Source: a virus
Length of the DNA: 41,624 nt
Reading direction: 5' to 3' (one strand)
Virus record (IMG/VR): IMGVR_UViG_3300032893_000126
Span: 1 to 41,624 of that record
Shown here: in pieces, positions 23,918 through 30,165 of the stretch
Position numbering within the stretch: position 1 is the stretch's first letter
How the letters are laid out: each line of letters opens with the position of its first letter
Notes under the pieces: model-generated
What the model saw: only the letters and a program-made list of their open reading frames with translations
The model's database searches: none
Told to the model about the DNA's origin: nothing
Translations under genes and position numbers: made by a program

Positions 23918-24318
23918 CTCCGGACTCCGTTCATCAGGCAGGCCGTGATCACGTTCTGGGAGTCCTCGACGATCTCTCGGGTGGCCTCGGACTGAGGGAG
24001 CGCGATCGCCCGGATCAGCTCGCAAGCCACCCGGAGGAGCGCGTCCCGTTCGTTCCGGAGAAGTTCGGGATCGTGGATCCCGACCATGGAGTTCACGCAG
24101 AGGACGATCCGCTTGGCCGCTTCCCGGTCGCAGTCGAGCGTGATCTCGGAGGCAGGGACCTCGCAGACCAAGGCGTTGTTCCGGTCCCGGATCGCGATCG
24201 TCCCGTCATCGGGCCTCTCCTCGAGCGTCCAGGGCTCGGGAAGATAGAGCGGGATCGGATCCCTCGGGCGGAACGGGGCCAGAATCTGACGAACGAACGG
24301 ATGGACGTTGTCGGTCAT
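23914..24318 (-). CDS. Hypothetical 134-aa protein
   Basis: The start overlaps the previous stop (ATGA). The first half is beta-like and proline-rich (RPRDPIPLYLPEPWTLEE, then GTIAIRDRNNALVCEVPAS). The second half is helical (NERDALLRVACELIRAIA). It is not assigned to a family. The layout resembles small phage proteins that carry a common beta repeat plus a helical tail. Confidence 0.5.
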   Translation of the reverse strand: MTDNVHPFVRQILAPFRPRDPIPLYLPEPWTLEERPDDGTIAIRDRNNALVCEVPASEITLDCDREAAKRIVLCVNSMVGIHDPELLRNERDALLRVACELIRAIALPQSEATREIVEDSQNVITACLMNGVRR

Positions 24319-24644
24319 GACTCGAACCTTTCGCCCAGTCGCTTCGTCAAGGCGATCCGGACGGCCCGCTCGTAACTGAACCCCTGACCGCCAAAGGTCT
24401 GCGGGAGGTACTGGAGCGCGTCTTTCATCAGCTTCGATCCGCCGGGCGCGCGAATATAGCCGATAACTCGATCTTTCCCACCGAGGACCTTGAGCTTATC
24501 TCCGCGCCGATTGATGAAAAGCAGGAGATCCCCGTCCGTGAGTTTTTCGACATCGATCCCGAGTTCCTTCGCCGAGAGGGCGGCCAAGCCCTGATGCCCC
24601 AGCCCCATGTGAACCCCTTCAATCAGTTTCGCGATGCGGCTCAT
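24315..24644 (-). CDS. Hypothetical 109-aa protein, IS66 Orf2-like core
   Basis: DGDLLLFINRRGDKLKVLGG recalls the IS66 Orf2 fold that occurs in phages and plasmids without a transposon. The rest (MSRIAKLIEGVHMGLGHQGL, then LMKDALQYLPQTFGGQGF) is conserved-looking but uncharacterised. There is no transposase beside it. It is coupled to its neighbours by ATGA on both sides. Confidence 0.5.
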   Translation of the reverse strand: MSRIAKLIEGVHMGLGHQGLAALSAKELGIDVEKLTDGDLLLFINRRGDKLKVLGGKDRVIGYIRAPGGSKLMKDALQYLPQTFGGQGFSYERAVRIALTKRLGERFES

Positions 24645-24901
24645 GAGAGACTCCGAGCGATCTCAGCGAGCACAACCGGCGTTCCGTAGAAGACCACCAT
24701 GCGGGCCGTTTCAGGAGCGGCAACCGGGAGGGCCGTCACCCAGAGGGCGGTTCGTTTTTTCGCCTGCTTTCCGAAATGTTTTTTCAGCGTGACGTGTGAG
24801 GTCCCCTCCGCACTACAAGCTTTGCCGGCTGGCTCACCGTTCTCGATTCTCTTCTGGGCCCGTTTCAGGCGAGCCAGGACTTCAGCTTTTGAATTAGGCA
24901 T
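24641..24901 (-). CDS. Small HTH protein, first gene of the early leftward operon
   Basis: The 86-aa protein has a likely helix-turn-helix, with GKACSAEGTSHVTLKKHFG at about 24-42. It is followed by a hydrophobic tail (TARMVVFYGTPVVLAEIARS). The ATG follows GAGAGGAGAACGATC. It is the first gene after the divergent promoter region and a terminator-like leader hairpin, so it is a candidate early regulator. Confidence 0.6.
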   Translation of the reverse strand: MPNSKAEVLARLKRAQKRIENGEPAGKACSAEGTSHVTLKKHFGKQAKKRTALWVTALPVAAPETARMVVFYGTPVVLAEIARSLS

Positions 24902-24930
24902 GATCGTTCTCCTCTCTCGAAAACGAAAAG

Positions 24931-24985
24931 GCCCCGAACCGGCTTTTCAGAATCTGCCAGGACGCTAAGAAGCGCGGTTCGGGGC
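24931..24985 (-). terminator. Leader hairpin before the early leftward operon
   Basis: GCCCCGAACCG (24931-24941) and CGGTTCGGGGC (24975-24985) form a perfect 11-bp stem with a 33-nt loop. On the minus strand it is followed by CTTTTCGTTTTC and then the ribosome site of the 24901 gene. It could be an attenuator or an antitermination checkpoint between the promoter and the first gene. Confidence 0.6.
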
Positions 24986-25043
24986 TCCATTCCCTTACGG
25001 GTCCGGAAAATTTGTCGTAAGCGCATCCTGGCTGATGACGGGC

Positions 25044-25072
25044 GTTTTATTCTCGTTTCGGCGAAAAGTAAA
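25044..25072 (-). promoter_or_regulatory. Putative leftward promoter
   Basis: On the minus strand the -35 is TTTACT (25067-25072) and the -10 is TAAAAC (25044-25049), separated by exactly 17 bp. It faces the 24901 gene through the leader hairpin. The -10 is a weak match, but the -35 is identical to that of the opposing promoter. Confidence 0.5.
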
Positions 25073-25103
25073 CCGAAAAACGACCTCCTAACCGCGCGTA
25101 ATG

Positions 25104-25149
25104 TGACGTCATTTTCAGGCGTCATTTTGTGATTTACTTTAATGACGCC
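25104..25149. promoter_or_regulatory. Operator-like TGACGYC repeats
   Basis: TGACGTCA (25104-25111) is a perfect palindrome. GGCGTCATT (25118-25126) and AATGACGCC (25141-25149) form a 9-bp inverted repeat with a 14-bp spacer that straddles the rightward -35. CGTCATTTT also occurs twice directly. The arrangement fits a dimeric repressor, and the Arc-type protein at 25513 is a natural candidate. Confidence 0.6.
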
Positions 25150-25161
25150 ACGCATTATACT
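25133..25161 (+). promoter_or_regulatory. Putative rightward early promoter
   Basis: The -35 is TTTACT (25133-25138) and the -10 is TATACT (25156-25161), with a 17-bp spacer. It starts the 25186 operon, whose ATG is 25 bp after the -10. The inverted repeat arms flank the -35, so binding there should block it. Confidence 0.65.
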
Positions 25162-25185
25162 GGTATCAAGAAGTGAGGCAATACG

Positions 25186-25374
25186 ATGAAGAAGTTCATG
25201 ATTTTCGAAGTGCATACTGAAACCGGCAAGCTCAAGCCGACGCACACGCTCGTCGGGGAATACCTGGCACTCGCCGTCGCGACTGAACAGTTCCTCCGGA
25301 TGGCGACGCTCAACCCGACCCACGAGTTCGTGATCACCGTCGCCCTCGCCGACACGAGGAGGACCCATGGCTAA
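25186..25374 (+). CDS. Hypothetical 62-aa protein
   Basis: This is the first gene after the rightward promoter, with GAAGTGAGG before the ATG. The peptide (MKKFMIFEVHTETGKLKP start, AVATEQFLRMATLNPTHEFV in the middle) has a beta-alpha-beta look of about 60 residues and no recognised motif. The leader is short (about 20 nt). The stop overlaps the next start by 8 bp. Confidence 0.6.
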   Translation: MKKFMIFEVHTETGKLKPTHTLVGEYLALAVATEQFLRMATLNPTHEFVITVALADTRRTHG

Positions 25375-25516
25375 GATCATCGACTTCCGCACCCGGAAGG
25401 TCATCGCCGAGGACACGGAGCCCCAGACCGAGGCCGAGAAGAAGGCCCGCGACGAAGAGAAGATCGAGCACATCGAGCGCCTGCTCGCCGAGCTGTTCGG
25501 GCAGGAGGCCTCATGA
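25367..25516 (+). CDS. 49-aa charged helical protein
   Basis: GAGGAGGACCC precedes the ATG at 25367. The product starts MAKIIDFRTRKVIAEDTEPQ and continues as a Glu/Lys/Arg helix ending ERLLAELFGQEAS. Its stop overlaps the Arc-like gene start (ATGA). It may be an oligomerising or nucleic-acid-binding partner. No family is recognised. Confidence 0.55.
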   Translation: MAKIIDFRTRKVIAEDTEPQTEAEKKARDEEKIEHIERLLAELFGQEAS

Positions 25517-25722
25517 AGCCAAAGAAGCCGGAGAAGCCGAAGAAGCCGGACCTCGCGTCCCTCGATCCGCTGAACAAGCCCGATGTTGTTCGATTCACGC
25601 TCCGGATCCCTGCCCCCGTCCTGGATTGGATCGAGGCCGAGGCCGGGCGACAAGAAACTTCCGCGAACCACTTGATCGTCCATCTCCTCGTCCGGGCGAT
25701 CGAGGACTGGGAGGACGTATGA
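25513..25722 (+). CDS. Arc-type ribbon-helix-helix regulator
   Basis: This 69-aa protein has a Pro/Lys-rich N-terminal arm and then the RHH unit. VVRFTLRIPAPVLDWIEAEA provides the strand and helix A, and ETSANHLIVHLLVRAIEDW provides helix B. Such proteins bind operators as paired dimers through the beta strand. It sits in the operon just downstream of the operator-like repeats, so autoregulation is inferred. The KPKKPEKPKKP arm may bind DNA non-specifically. Confidence 0.7.
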   Translation: MKPKKPEKPKKPDLASLDPLNKPDVVRFTLRIPAPVLDWIEAEAGRQETSANHLIVHLLVRAIEDWEDV

Positions 25723-25913
25723 CAAAGCTCGTCTATTGGGCCCACTGCCGTTGCGGCCGCTATCACTTGGAGATCCCGGAGAACGCCCGCATCCTGACCG
25801 GCGAGGACGAGACGACGTTCGTGTACTGGCAGTGCGCCTGCGGAAACACGCTATTCGTCCCCGTCGATGAGGTTTCGTTCAGCGATCAACCGCCGGGCAA
25901 CGCCCCCCACTGA
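25719..25913 (+). CDS. 64-aa zinc-ribbon-like protein
   Basis: ATG at 25719 overlaps the Arc-like stop (ATGA). CRCGRYHLEIPENARIL and YWQCACGNTLFVPVDE give a CxC...CxC metal site. Its last 63 bp overlap the end of the convergent loader gene. It is another member of the small metal-binding set of this phage. Confidence 0.6.
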   Translation: MTKLVYWAHCRCGRYHLEIPENARILTGEDETTFVYWQCACGNTLFVPVDEVSFSDQPPGNAPH

Positions 25914-26471
25914 TTCGACCCCGCCTTTGCACGCGCCGGGCGGAGGTAAGTAAACGTGCGGCGCGATCTGTCGGGCTTCGGCGTGCGTCATCCGGCCCTT
26001 CTCAACAGCCGCAGCGAATGCCGCTTGATGCATCGCCTTGTCGTGACCGAGACTCGGCGTCCAGCGCGGCCGCCGACCCTGATGACTGCGCGATTCAGCA
26101 AGAAGTCGTTTGTAAACTTCGCGGAAGGTCATGCGCGCGCCGACCTCGTCGGACTCAAGTAACTCCCGTGCCGCGCCGAAAGCTTGCGCCATTTCGTCCG
26201 TCCAGATCACGGACCCTAATTCGTCTTTCGGGATCATCGCCCAAGCTTCCTCGACGCCAGGATGCCCGTCTTCCAGGCGGTCGATAATTTCCGAAAGACT
26301 GGGAAACGTTCGTAATTCGCTTCGGCACTTCGCCAACGCTTTCACGACGGCGGCCTCCGGATATTTCCGCAAGTCCTGCAAAAGCATTTCCGCCCCGATC
26401 GCTGTGAGCTGCCGTCCGTAGATTTCCGCAGTCCCCTGAATCGCTTCGAGCAAAGTGAGGTTATTTTTCAT
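25851..26471 (-). CDS. Replication loader-like protein (lambda P-type role)
   Basis: The 206-aa protein follows the initiator gene with an 11-bp overlap. NLTLLEAIQGTAEIYGRQLT starts a helical N-domain, and ALAKCRSELRTFPSLSEIID matches the layout of phage helicase-loader N-terminal proteins. The middle has ATMTF-like helices (EVGARMTFREVYKRLLAES). Its position after an O-like initiator supports a helicase-loading role. Sequence identity to a named loader cannot be checked here. Confidence 0.6.
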   Translation of the reverse strand: MKNNLTLLEAIQGTAEIYGRQLTAIGAEMLLQDLRKYPEAAVVKALAKCRSELRTFPSLSEIIDRLEDGHPGVEEAWAMIPKDELGSVIWTDEMAQAFGAARELLESDEVGARMTFREVYKRLLAESRSHQGRRPRWTPSLGHDKAMHQAAFAAAVEKGRMTHAEARQIAPHVYLPPPGACKGGVESVGGVARRLIAERNLIDGDE

Positions 26472-27315
26472 TCATCGCCTCCCGTTGGTTGATGCGTTCC
26501 ATCGCTTCTGCGAACACGTCCGAATTGTGTTGCATTCGTTCAACATCGCGCGCCGTCGTGCCGAGCATCCGGCGCCCCGTTGCCCATTCGGTCCTGAGTT
26601 TCTCCGCATCCCGAAGCAACGGGCCGATTGCGTGCATCGTCCGGAGATAAAAACTGTCGTTGTGCGTTAGGTAAAACGCCGCGACAAGGGGGGCTTCCTC
26701 CGCTCCGAGTCGCCGAACGAATTGCGCTAGCTGACCCGAAACGGTCGCGTTCCTGACCGGGGGTTCTCCGTATCGGGCTAAGTACGCTTCTCGGTAGGCC
26801 TCCCAAGTGGGAACCGTGACTCCCTCGGGGCGGACCGGAGCGGAAGCTCCGTCCGTAGATTTTGTTTTTTTCTTTGTTTTTTGAAAATTAGAAATTGGTA
26901 ATTGAGAAGAAGAAAGAGAAGAGGGGAAAGTAGAAGGTAGAAAGAAGGTTGAACCTTGGTCAACCTGGGTTGAGCCCTGGTTGAAACTTTTCTTCAATCT
27001 TTTCGCGGCTGACGCTTTTCCAGCTTTTTCTGACCTCCGGAGCCATTCAAACTGGTCATTTGACCCGCAAACGTATATTCCATACTCAGTTTGACGCGCC
27101 AAGCCTACCTCAAGAATTAGATCCTTGGCTTCAACCTTGGACCACTCCGCCAACGGGATGGCCCGATGGGGTGAAACGAGATGCCAATCTTGAGCCAACG
27201 TCCACGCCGTGACGAGAGCTCCTATGGCCTGATATTTGCCGCCCATTTTAACCACCAATTTCAAAAAGCGATCGTCTGAATAGATCGATCGATCGATGAC
27301 GAGAGCATTCGCCAT
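26461..27315 (-). CDS. Replication initiator-like protein (lambda O-type)
   Basis: The upstream frame is open to 27507, but ATG at 27315 has AAGAGGAG directly before it and gives 284 aa. Residues 1-110 resemble a winged-helix initiator domain (MANALVIDRSIYSDDRFLKL, GALVTAWTLAQDWHLVS). A low-complexity linker (Ser/Gln/Lys-rich) follows at about 112-165. The C-terminal domain has TWEAYREAYLARYGEPP and FVRRLGAEEAPLVAAFYLTH. The linker codes over an iteron array and AT-rich tract, as lambda O does over its origin. Confidence 0.65.
   Translation of the reverse strand: MANALVIDRSIYSDDRFLKLVVKMGGKYQAIGALVTAWTLAQDWHLVSPHRAIPLAEWSKVEAKDLILEVGLARQTEYGIYVCGSNDQFEWLRRSEKAGKASAAKRLKKSFNQGSTQVDQGSTFFLPSTFPSSLSSSQLPISNFQKTKKKTKSTDGASAPVRPEGVTVPTWEAYREAYLARYGEPPVRNATVSGQLAQFVRRLGAEEAPLVAAFYLTHNDSFYLRTMHAIGPLLRDAEKLRTEWATGRRMLGTTARDVERMQHNSDVFAEAMERINQREAMNEK
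26857..26987. other. Putative origin: iterons plus AT-rich tract inside the initiator gene
   Basis: Four copies of GGTTGANCC-like 9-mers lie at 26947 (GGTTGAACC), 26957 (inverted, GGTTGACCA), 26968 (GGTTGAGCC) and 26979 (GGTTGAAAC). They are 10-11 bp apart, so all face the same side of the helix. An AT-rich, strand-asymmetric tract (26857-26946) lies beside them. This mirrors lambda ori inside gene O. Confidence 0.65.
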
Positions 27316-27653
27316 TTTGACTCCTCTTCCCTCGAGCGCCGTCATGACACGCGAGCAATCCCCCCCGAACTGGCAGGAAAAGGTGCCCCCTGGGAGAGCA
27401 ACTCCCAGGAGGACTTGAGCCGTTCGCGGCGCCAAGATAGAGCGCGAGCGGGCCTTTAAAAGTTCTTTGAACTCTTGGCTTCTCGAGACCGATTGCGAGG
27501 CGGTCAATTTCTTGATTTGGTCGCTCTTTTACCGCAGTGTCCCAAAGTTGAAAAGAAAAAAAAGAGACCCAATTCATTTTCCGATAGAGCCCGAAAAAAA
27601 CAGGCTCTTGCCCACCAATGAGGCAGCGTGTTTAATGGGCCCGGAGGACCTCA
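27316..27653. other. Divergent intergenic region
   Basis: No gene is convincing in these 338 bp between the initiator (minus) and the ParB-like gene (plus). Contents seen are a perfect 8-bp hairpin CCTGGGAG/CTCCCAGG with a 5-nt loop (27389-27409) in the initiator leader, and AT-rich runs near 27550-27600. A possible plus promoter is TTGCCC (27608-27613), 17 bp, TTTAAT (27631-27636), but its start would be almost on the AGGAGG of the ParB-like gene, so it is uncertain. Confidence 0.5.
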
Positions 27654-28313
27654 ATGGCAAAGAAGCTTGAAATCGTCTGGCGTGACCCGGGAACCCTCAC
27701 CCCTTACATCAAAAACGCGAAGGTTCATTCCAACGAACAGATCGATAAGATCGCCGGCCAGATCGCTGCCTTCGGATTCGATCAGCCCATCGTCGTCGAC
27801 AAAAAGGGCGTCATCATCAAGGGCCATGGACGGAGGGAAGCCGCAATCCGGCTGAAGCTCAAGAAAGTCCCGGTCGTCGTTTCGACGTTAGACCAGTATC
27901 AGGCGATGGCGGCACGTATTGGTGACAACAAAGTTGCTGAAGCGCCGTGGGACCCTGAGCTATTGAAATTCGATCTCGAATCCTTGAAGCTCGAAGAGTT
28001 TGACCTCGCGCTGACCGCGATGGACATGGATCAAATCTTCAGCATCACCAATCCGCAAAGCAGCGAAGATATTTTCAGCGAAAATGATCACAAGAGCGTT
28101 TCGGAGCGCAAAGAACAGTACGACTCTAGCGATCTTCGGCAGATGATTCTCGTGATGGATCCCGTGACTTTCGATGCGATGATGAACCGATTTGCCAGTT
28201 TACAGGATGCGTTCGGAGTAGAAACAAATTTGGAGGTCGTTGAAAAACTCATGGACCACTACGCCGAATCTAACCCTTCTGTTTTTGAATCCGCGGTTCA
28301 TGCTTCGAATTGA
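27654..28313 (+). CDS. ParB-N-like protein without methylase domain
   Basis: Residues 1-125 of 219 follow the ParB/Srx fold: a TPYIKNAKVHSNEQIDKIAG start, DQPIVVDKKGVIIKGHGRRE (44-62), RIGDNKVAEAPWDPELLKFD, and DFDLALT-like ending. In many phages this domain is fused to an N4/N6 adenine or cytosine methylase. Here the fusion partner is missing, and a helical C-terminus (VTFDAMMNRFASLQDAFGVE) takes its place. It is the first gene of the modification operon and may be a DNA-guiding or CTP-dependent factor for the dioxygenase. Confidence 0.75.
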   Translation: MAKKLEIVWRDPGTLTPYIKNAKVHSNEQIDKIAGQIAAFGFDQPIVVDKKGVIIKGHGRREAAIRLKLKKVPVVVSTLDQYQAMAARIGDNKVAEAPWDPELLKFDLESLKLEEFDLALTAMDMDQIFSITNPQSSEDIFSENDHKSVSERKEQYDSSDLRQMILVMDPVTFDAMMNRFASLQDAFGVETNLEVVEKLMDHYAESNPSVFESAVHASN

Positions 28314-29115
28314 AACCTCGCTCGGGGCGAAGGCGGATCGGGTTGATCTTTACCGGACATCGCCAAAGGAAGAGCACGCAAAAAATCTCATTGCTGAAAG
28401 CTGTGAGCTTTGGGTGGACGGCGTAAAAACGCTCACCTATCTGCAAAACTTTCCGATGGAGGACCTCCGAGGAGCGGTTCGCGCGATTGAAAAAATTGGT
28501 TCAAATAGGCGTCAAAGTGGGGTTCCGAGCCAGAGTCGGACCTTCGGATTCATGCCTCGAATGCCAGTTCAACAAAGGGATTATTGCTTCGGTTGTACAT
28601 TGAATCGCGATTACCCGGCGACAAAGAATGTTCTCTTTCGTTACGCGGAAAAATTCACTGAACTCCTCGGAAAACATCATCCGGAAAAGCTCACTTTAAG
28701 CCGGCAAGCGATTTCAACAGTTCAACCGGACTGGGTGATTCCTCACAGCGTTTTTACCAGCGGAATCGTCAACCAGGACAATCCGCTTCAATACCATTAC
28801 GACGCCGGAAATTTTGAAGGGACTTGGTCCGTAATGGCCATGTTGAAACACCAAGTCGCCGGAGGTCACTTAGTCCTTCCGGAGTTCGGAATTAAACTCG
28901 CTTGCGCCGATAGCTCGGTGCTGATCTTTGACGGTCAAAGCGAGCTGCATGGAGTGACGCCGATCCGTAAGATGCACGCCGATTCCTATCGGTTTTCGAT
29001 CGTGTTTTACTCACTAGAAAGAATGTGCAAATGCGGAACGCCACGCGAGGAGCTTCGCCGGGCGCAAAAATCCAGGACCGCCACCGAAATGAAGCGCGCC
29101 GGAGTCACGAAATGA
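28300..29115 (+). CDS. TET/JBP-type 2-oxoglutarate/Fe(II) dioxygenase
   Basis: The frame is open to a TTG at 28240, but ATG at 28300 gives 271 aa starting MLRIETSLGAK. The double-stranded beta-helix has its iron site in NPLQYHYDAGNFEGTW (His166, Asp168) and SELHGVTPI (His217). The oxoglutarate-binding Arg is in SYRFSIVFYS (Arg231). The Asn-Asp-Asn-Pro-Leu before the HxD and the Gly-Gly-His-Leu-Val-Leu-Pro-Glu segment match phage TET/JBP members. These hydroxylate 5-methylcytosine or thymine in DNA. A C-terminal Cys-rich basic tail may bind DNA. Confidence 0.75.
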   Translation: MLRIETSLGAKADRVDLYRTSPKEEHAKNLIAESCELWVDGVKTLTYLQNFPMEDLRGAVRAIEKIGSNRRQSGVPSQSRTFGFMPRMPVQQRDYCFGCTLNRDYPATKNVLFRYAEKFTELLGKHHPEKLTLSRQAISTVQPDWVIPHSVFTSGIVNQDNPLQYHYDAGNFEGTWSVMAMLKHQVAGGHLVLPEFGIKLACADSSVLIFDGQSELHGVTPIRKMHADSYRFSIVFYSLERMCKCGTPREELRRAQKSRTATEMKRAGVTK

Positions 29116-29837
29116 AGTTCAAAATCTATGTTATTTCACACCTCCGGCCCGCCGCCGTTGCAAAGATGACTCCCTTTGTCGGGGTAGCGACGTGGTGTGT
29201 GGGAGCGGGGGAAAAGCAAGCTTACACTTATGCCGGTGCCGAACGCGCAGTGGAGACCGGCGGTCTTTGTGAAAGCAGAAATTGGGCGCTCGAAGACGCT
29301 TTCAAGAGTGGTGCGGCTTGCGTTCAAATTTCGGATGACCTGAGTAAGTTGGCGCGGATCGTGGAGATCGGAAAGAACACGACCACCAAGATGACCGTTC
29401 GAGAGGCCGTCGAGCTTATGATCGCGCAAGCCGATGCGGTCGGCGCGAAGTACGCCGGGTGCGCTCCGACGGCGAACCCCTTCTTCACTCAACGGAAGGT
29501 CAGCACTGCACACTTTATCGTTGGTGATTTTATAACTGTTCTTCCGAGCGAGCCCCGATTCGACACCCGATTGAAACTCAAAGAGGACTATGACTTCACA
29601 GCGCAGCACTTCAACGAGTACGGAGCCGTCGCTCGATGTGACGAGATCATGGCAACGTTCGCTCATCGGACGAACGCCGGGGGTGCTGTCGCTTACCGAA
29701 CGAGCGAGCGCGAGCAGGAAGCGATCCGCCTTCTCAAAGCGAAGTGGCCTAAATGGATCATCGATAATGGTCGTCGGAACGACGAAGTTCTGATGCGATT
29801 ACCGAAAATGAAGCCGTCTAATCTATCGGTTTCATAA
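29112..29837 (+). CDS. GREB1/TAGT-type DNA glycosyltransferase candidate
   Basis: The 241-aa protein is ATGA-coupled to the dioxygenase. KIYVISHLRPAAVAKM starts a GT-A-like core. GLCESRNWALEDAF and VQISDDLSKL (Asp75-Asp76) give the donor and metal site. LKEDYDFTAQH is the second acidic patch. HRTNAGGAVAYRTSEREQEA with IRLLKAKWP matches the conserved end of TET/JBP-associated glycosyltransferases, the group that includes the base-J glucosyltransferase. It should add a sugar to the hydroxymethyl base made by its neighbour. Confidence 0.7.
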   Translation: MKFKIYVISHLRPAAVAKMTPFVGVATWCVGAGEKQAYTYAGAERAVETGGLCESRNWALEDAFKSGAACVQISDDLSKLARIVEIGKNTTTKMTVREAVELMIAQADAVGAKYAGCAPTANPFFTQRKVSTAHFIVGDFITVLPSEPRFDTRLKLKEDYDFTAQHFNEYGAVARCDEIMATFAHRTNAGGAVAYRTSEREQEAIRLLKAKWPKWIIDNGRRNDEVLMRLPKMKPSNLSVS

Positions 29838-29901
29838 GGCTATTTTAGTCCTTTCGAGGTTCGCCCCCTTCAGGCAAATTGAAGTTAGGAGTCACCTTTA
29901 T

Positions 29902-30165
29902 ATGCGCCGCGTCGAAGCCCTTAAAGAATACGCCAAGAGTTATCACGGTCAACGTCTTTGCGACCGCTTGACCGAAAGCGAATTCGACGAAGTGGTCGCA
30001 TTCATCGATGACAACGAGGACTTGGACCACCTCCAATTTGAGTACGCGGTCAACCGCTTTTACCTCGACCAACCCAAGCCGAAGAACTTCCCCGTAATGC
30101 AGGAAATTCTCTCTTCGGTGAATACGCGCGCCAAAGGCACCGGCCCCCGCCACCGAACCGCTTGA
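29902..30165 (+). CDS. Hypothetical 87-aa acidic helical protein
   Basis: AGGAG lies 9 nt before the ATG. MRRVEALKEYAKSYHGQRLC and ESEFDEVVAFIDDNEDLDHL are mostly helical and acidic, followed by an extended basic tail. It lies between the modification genes and the HNH gene and overlaps the latter as TTGA. No function is recognised. Confidence 0.55.
   Translation: MRRVEALKEYAKSYHGQRLCDRLTESEFDEVVAFIDDNEDLDHLQFEYAVNRFYLDQPKPKNFPVMQEILSSVNTRAKGTGPRHRTA

Noticed and set aside
24315-24644. IS66 Orf2-like sequence as a sign of an insertion element
   Set aside because: No transposase, no inverted repeats and clean ATGA coupling with its neighbours; more likely a phage protein of that fold.
24865-25725. 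286-codon minus-strand frame covering the divergent promoter region
   Set aside because: It runs through the promoters, the hairpin and the four coupled plus-strand genes, and is low in protein character.
27608-27636. Sigma70-like promoter for the modification operon
   Set aside because: Box quality is fair, but the start would fall on the ribosome site of the first gene, so I kept it only as a note in the intergenic entry.
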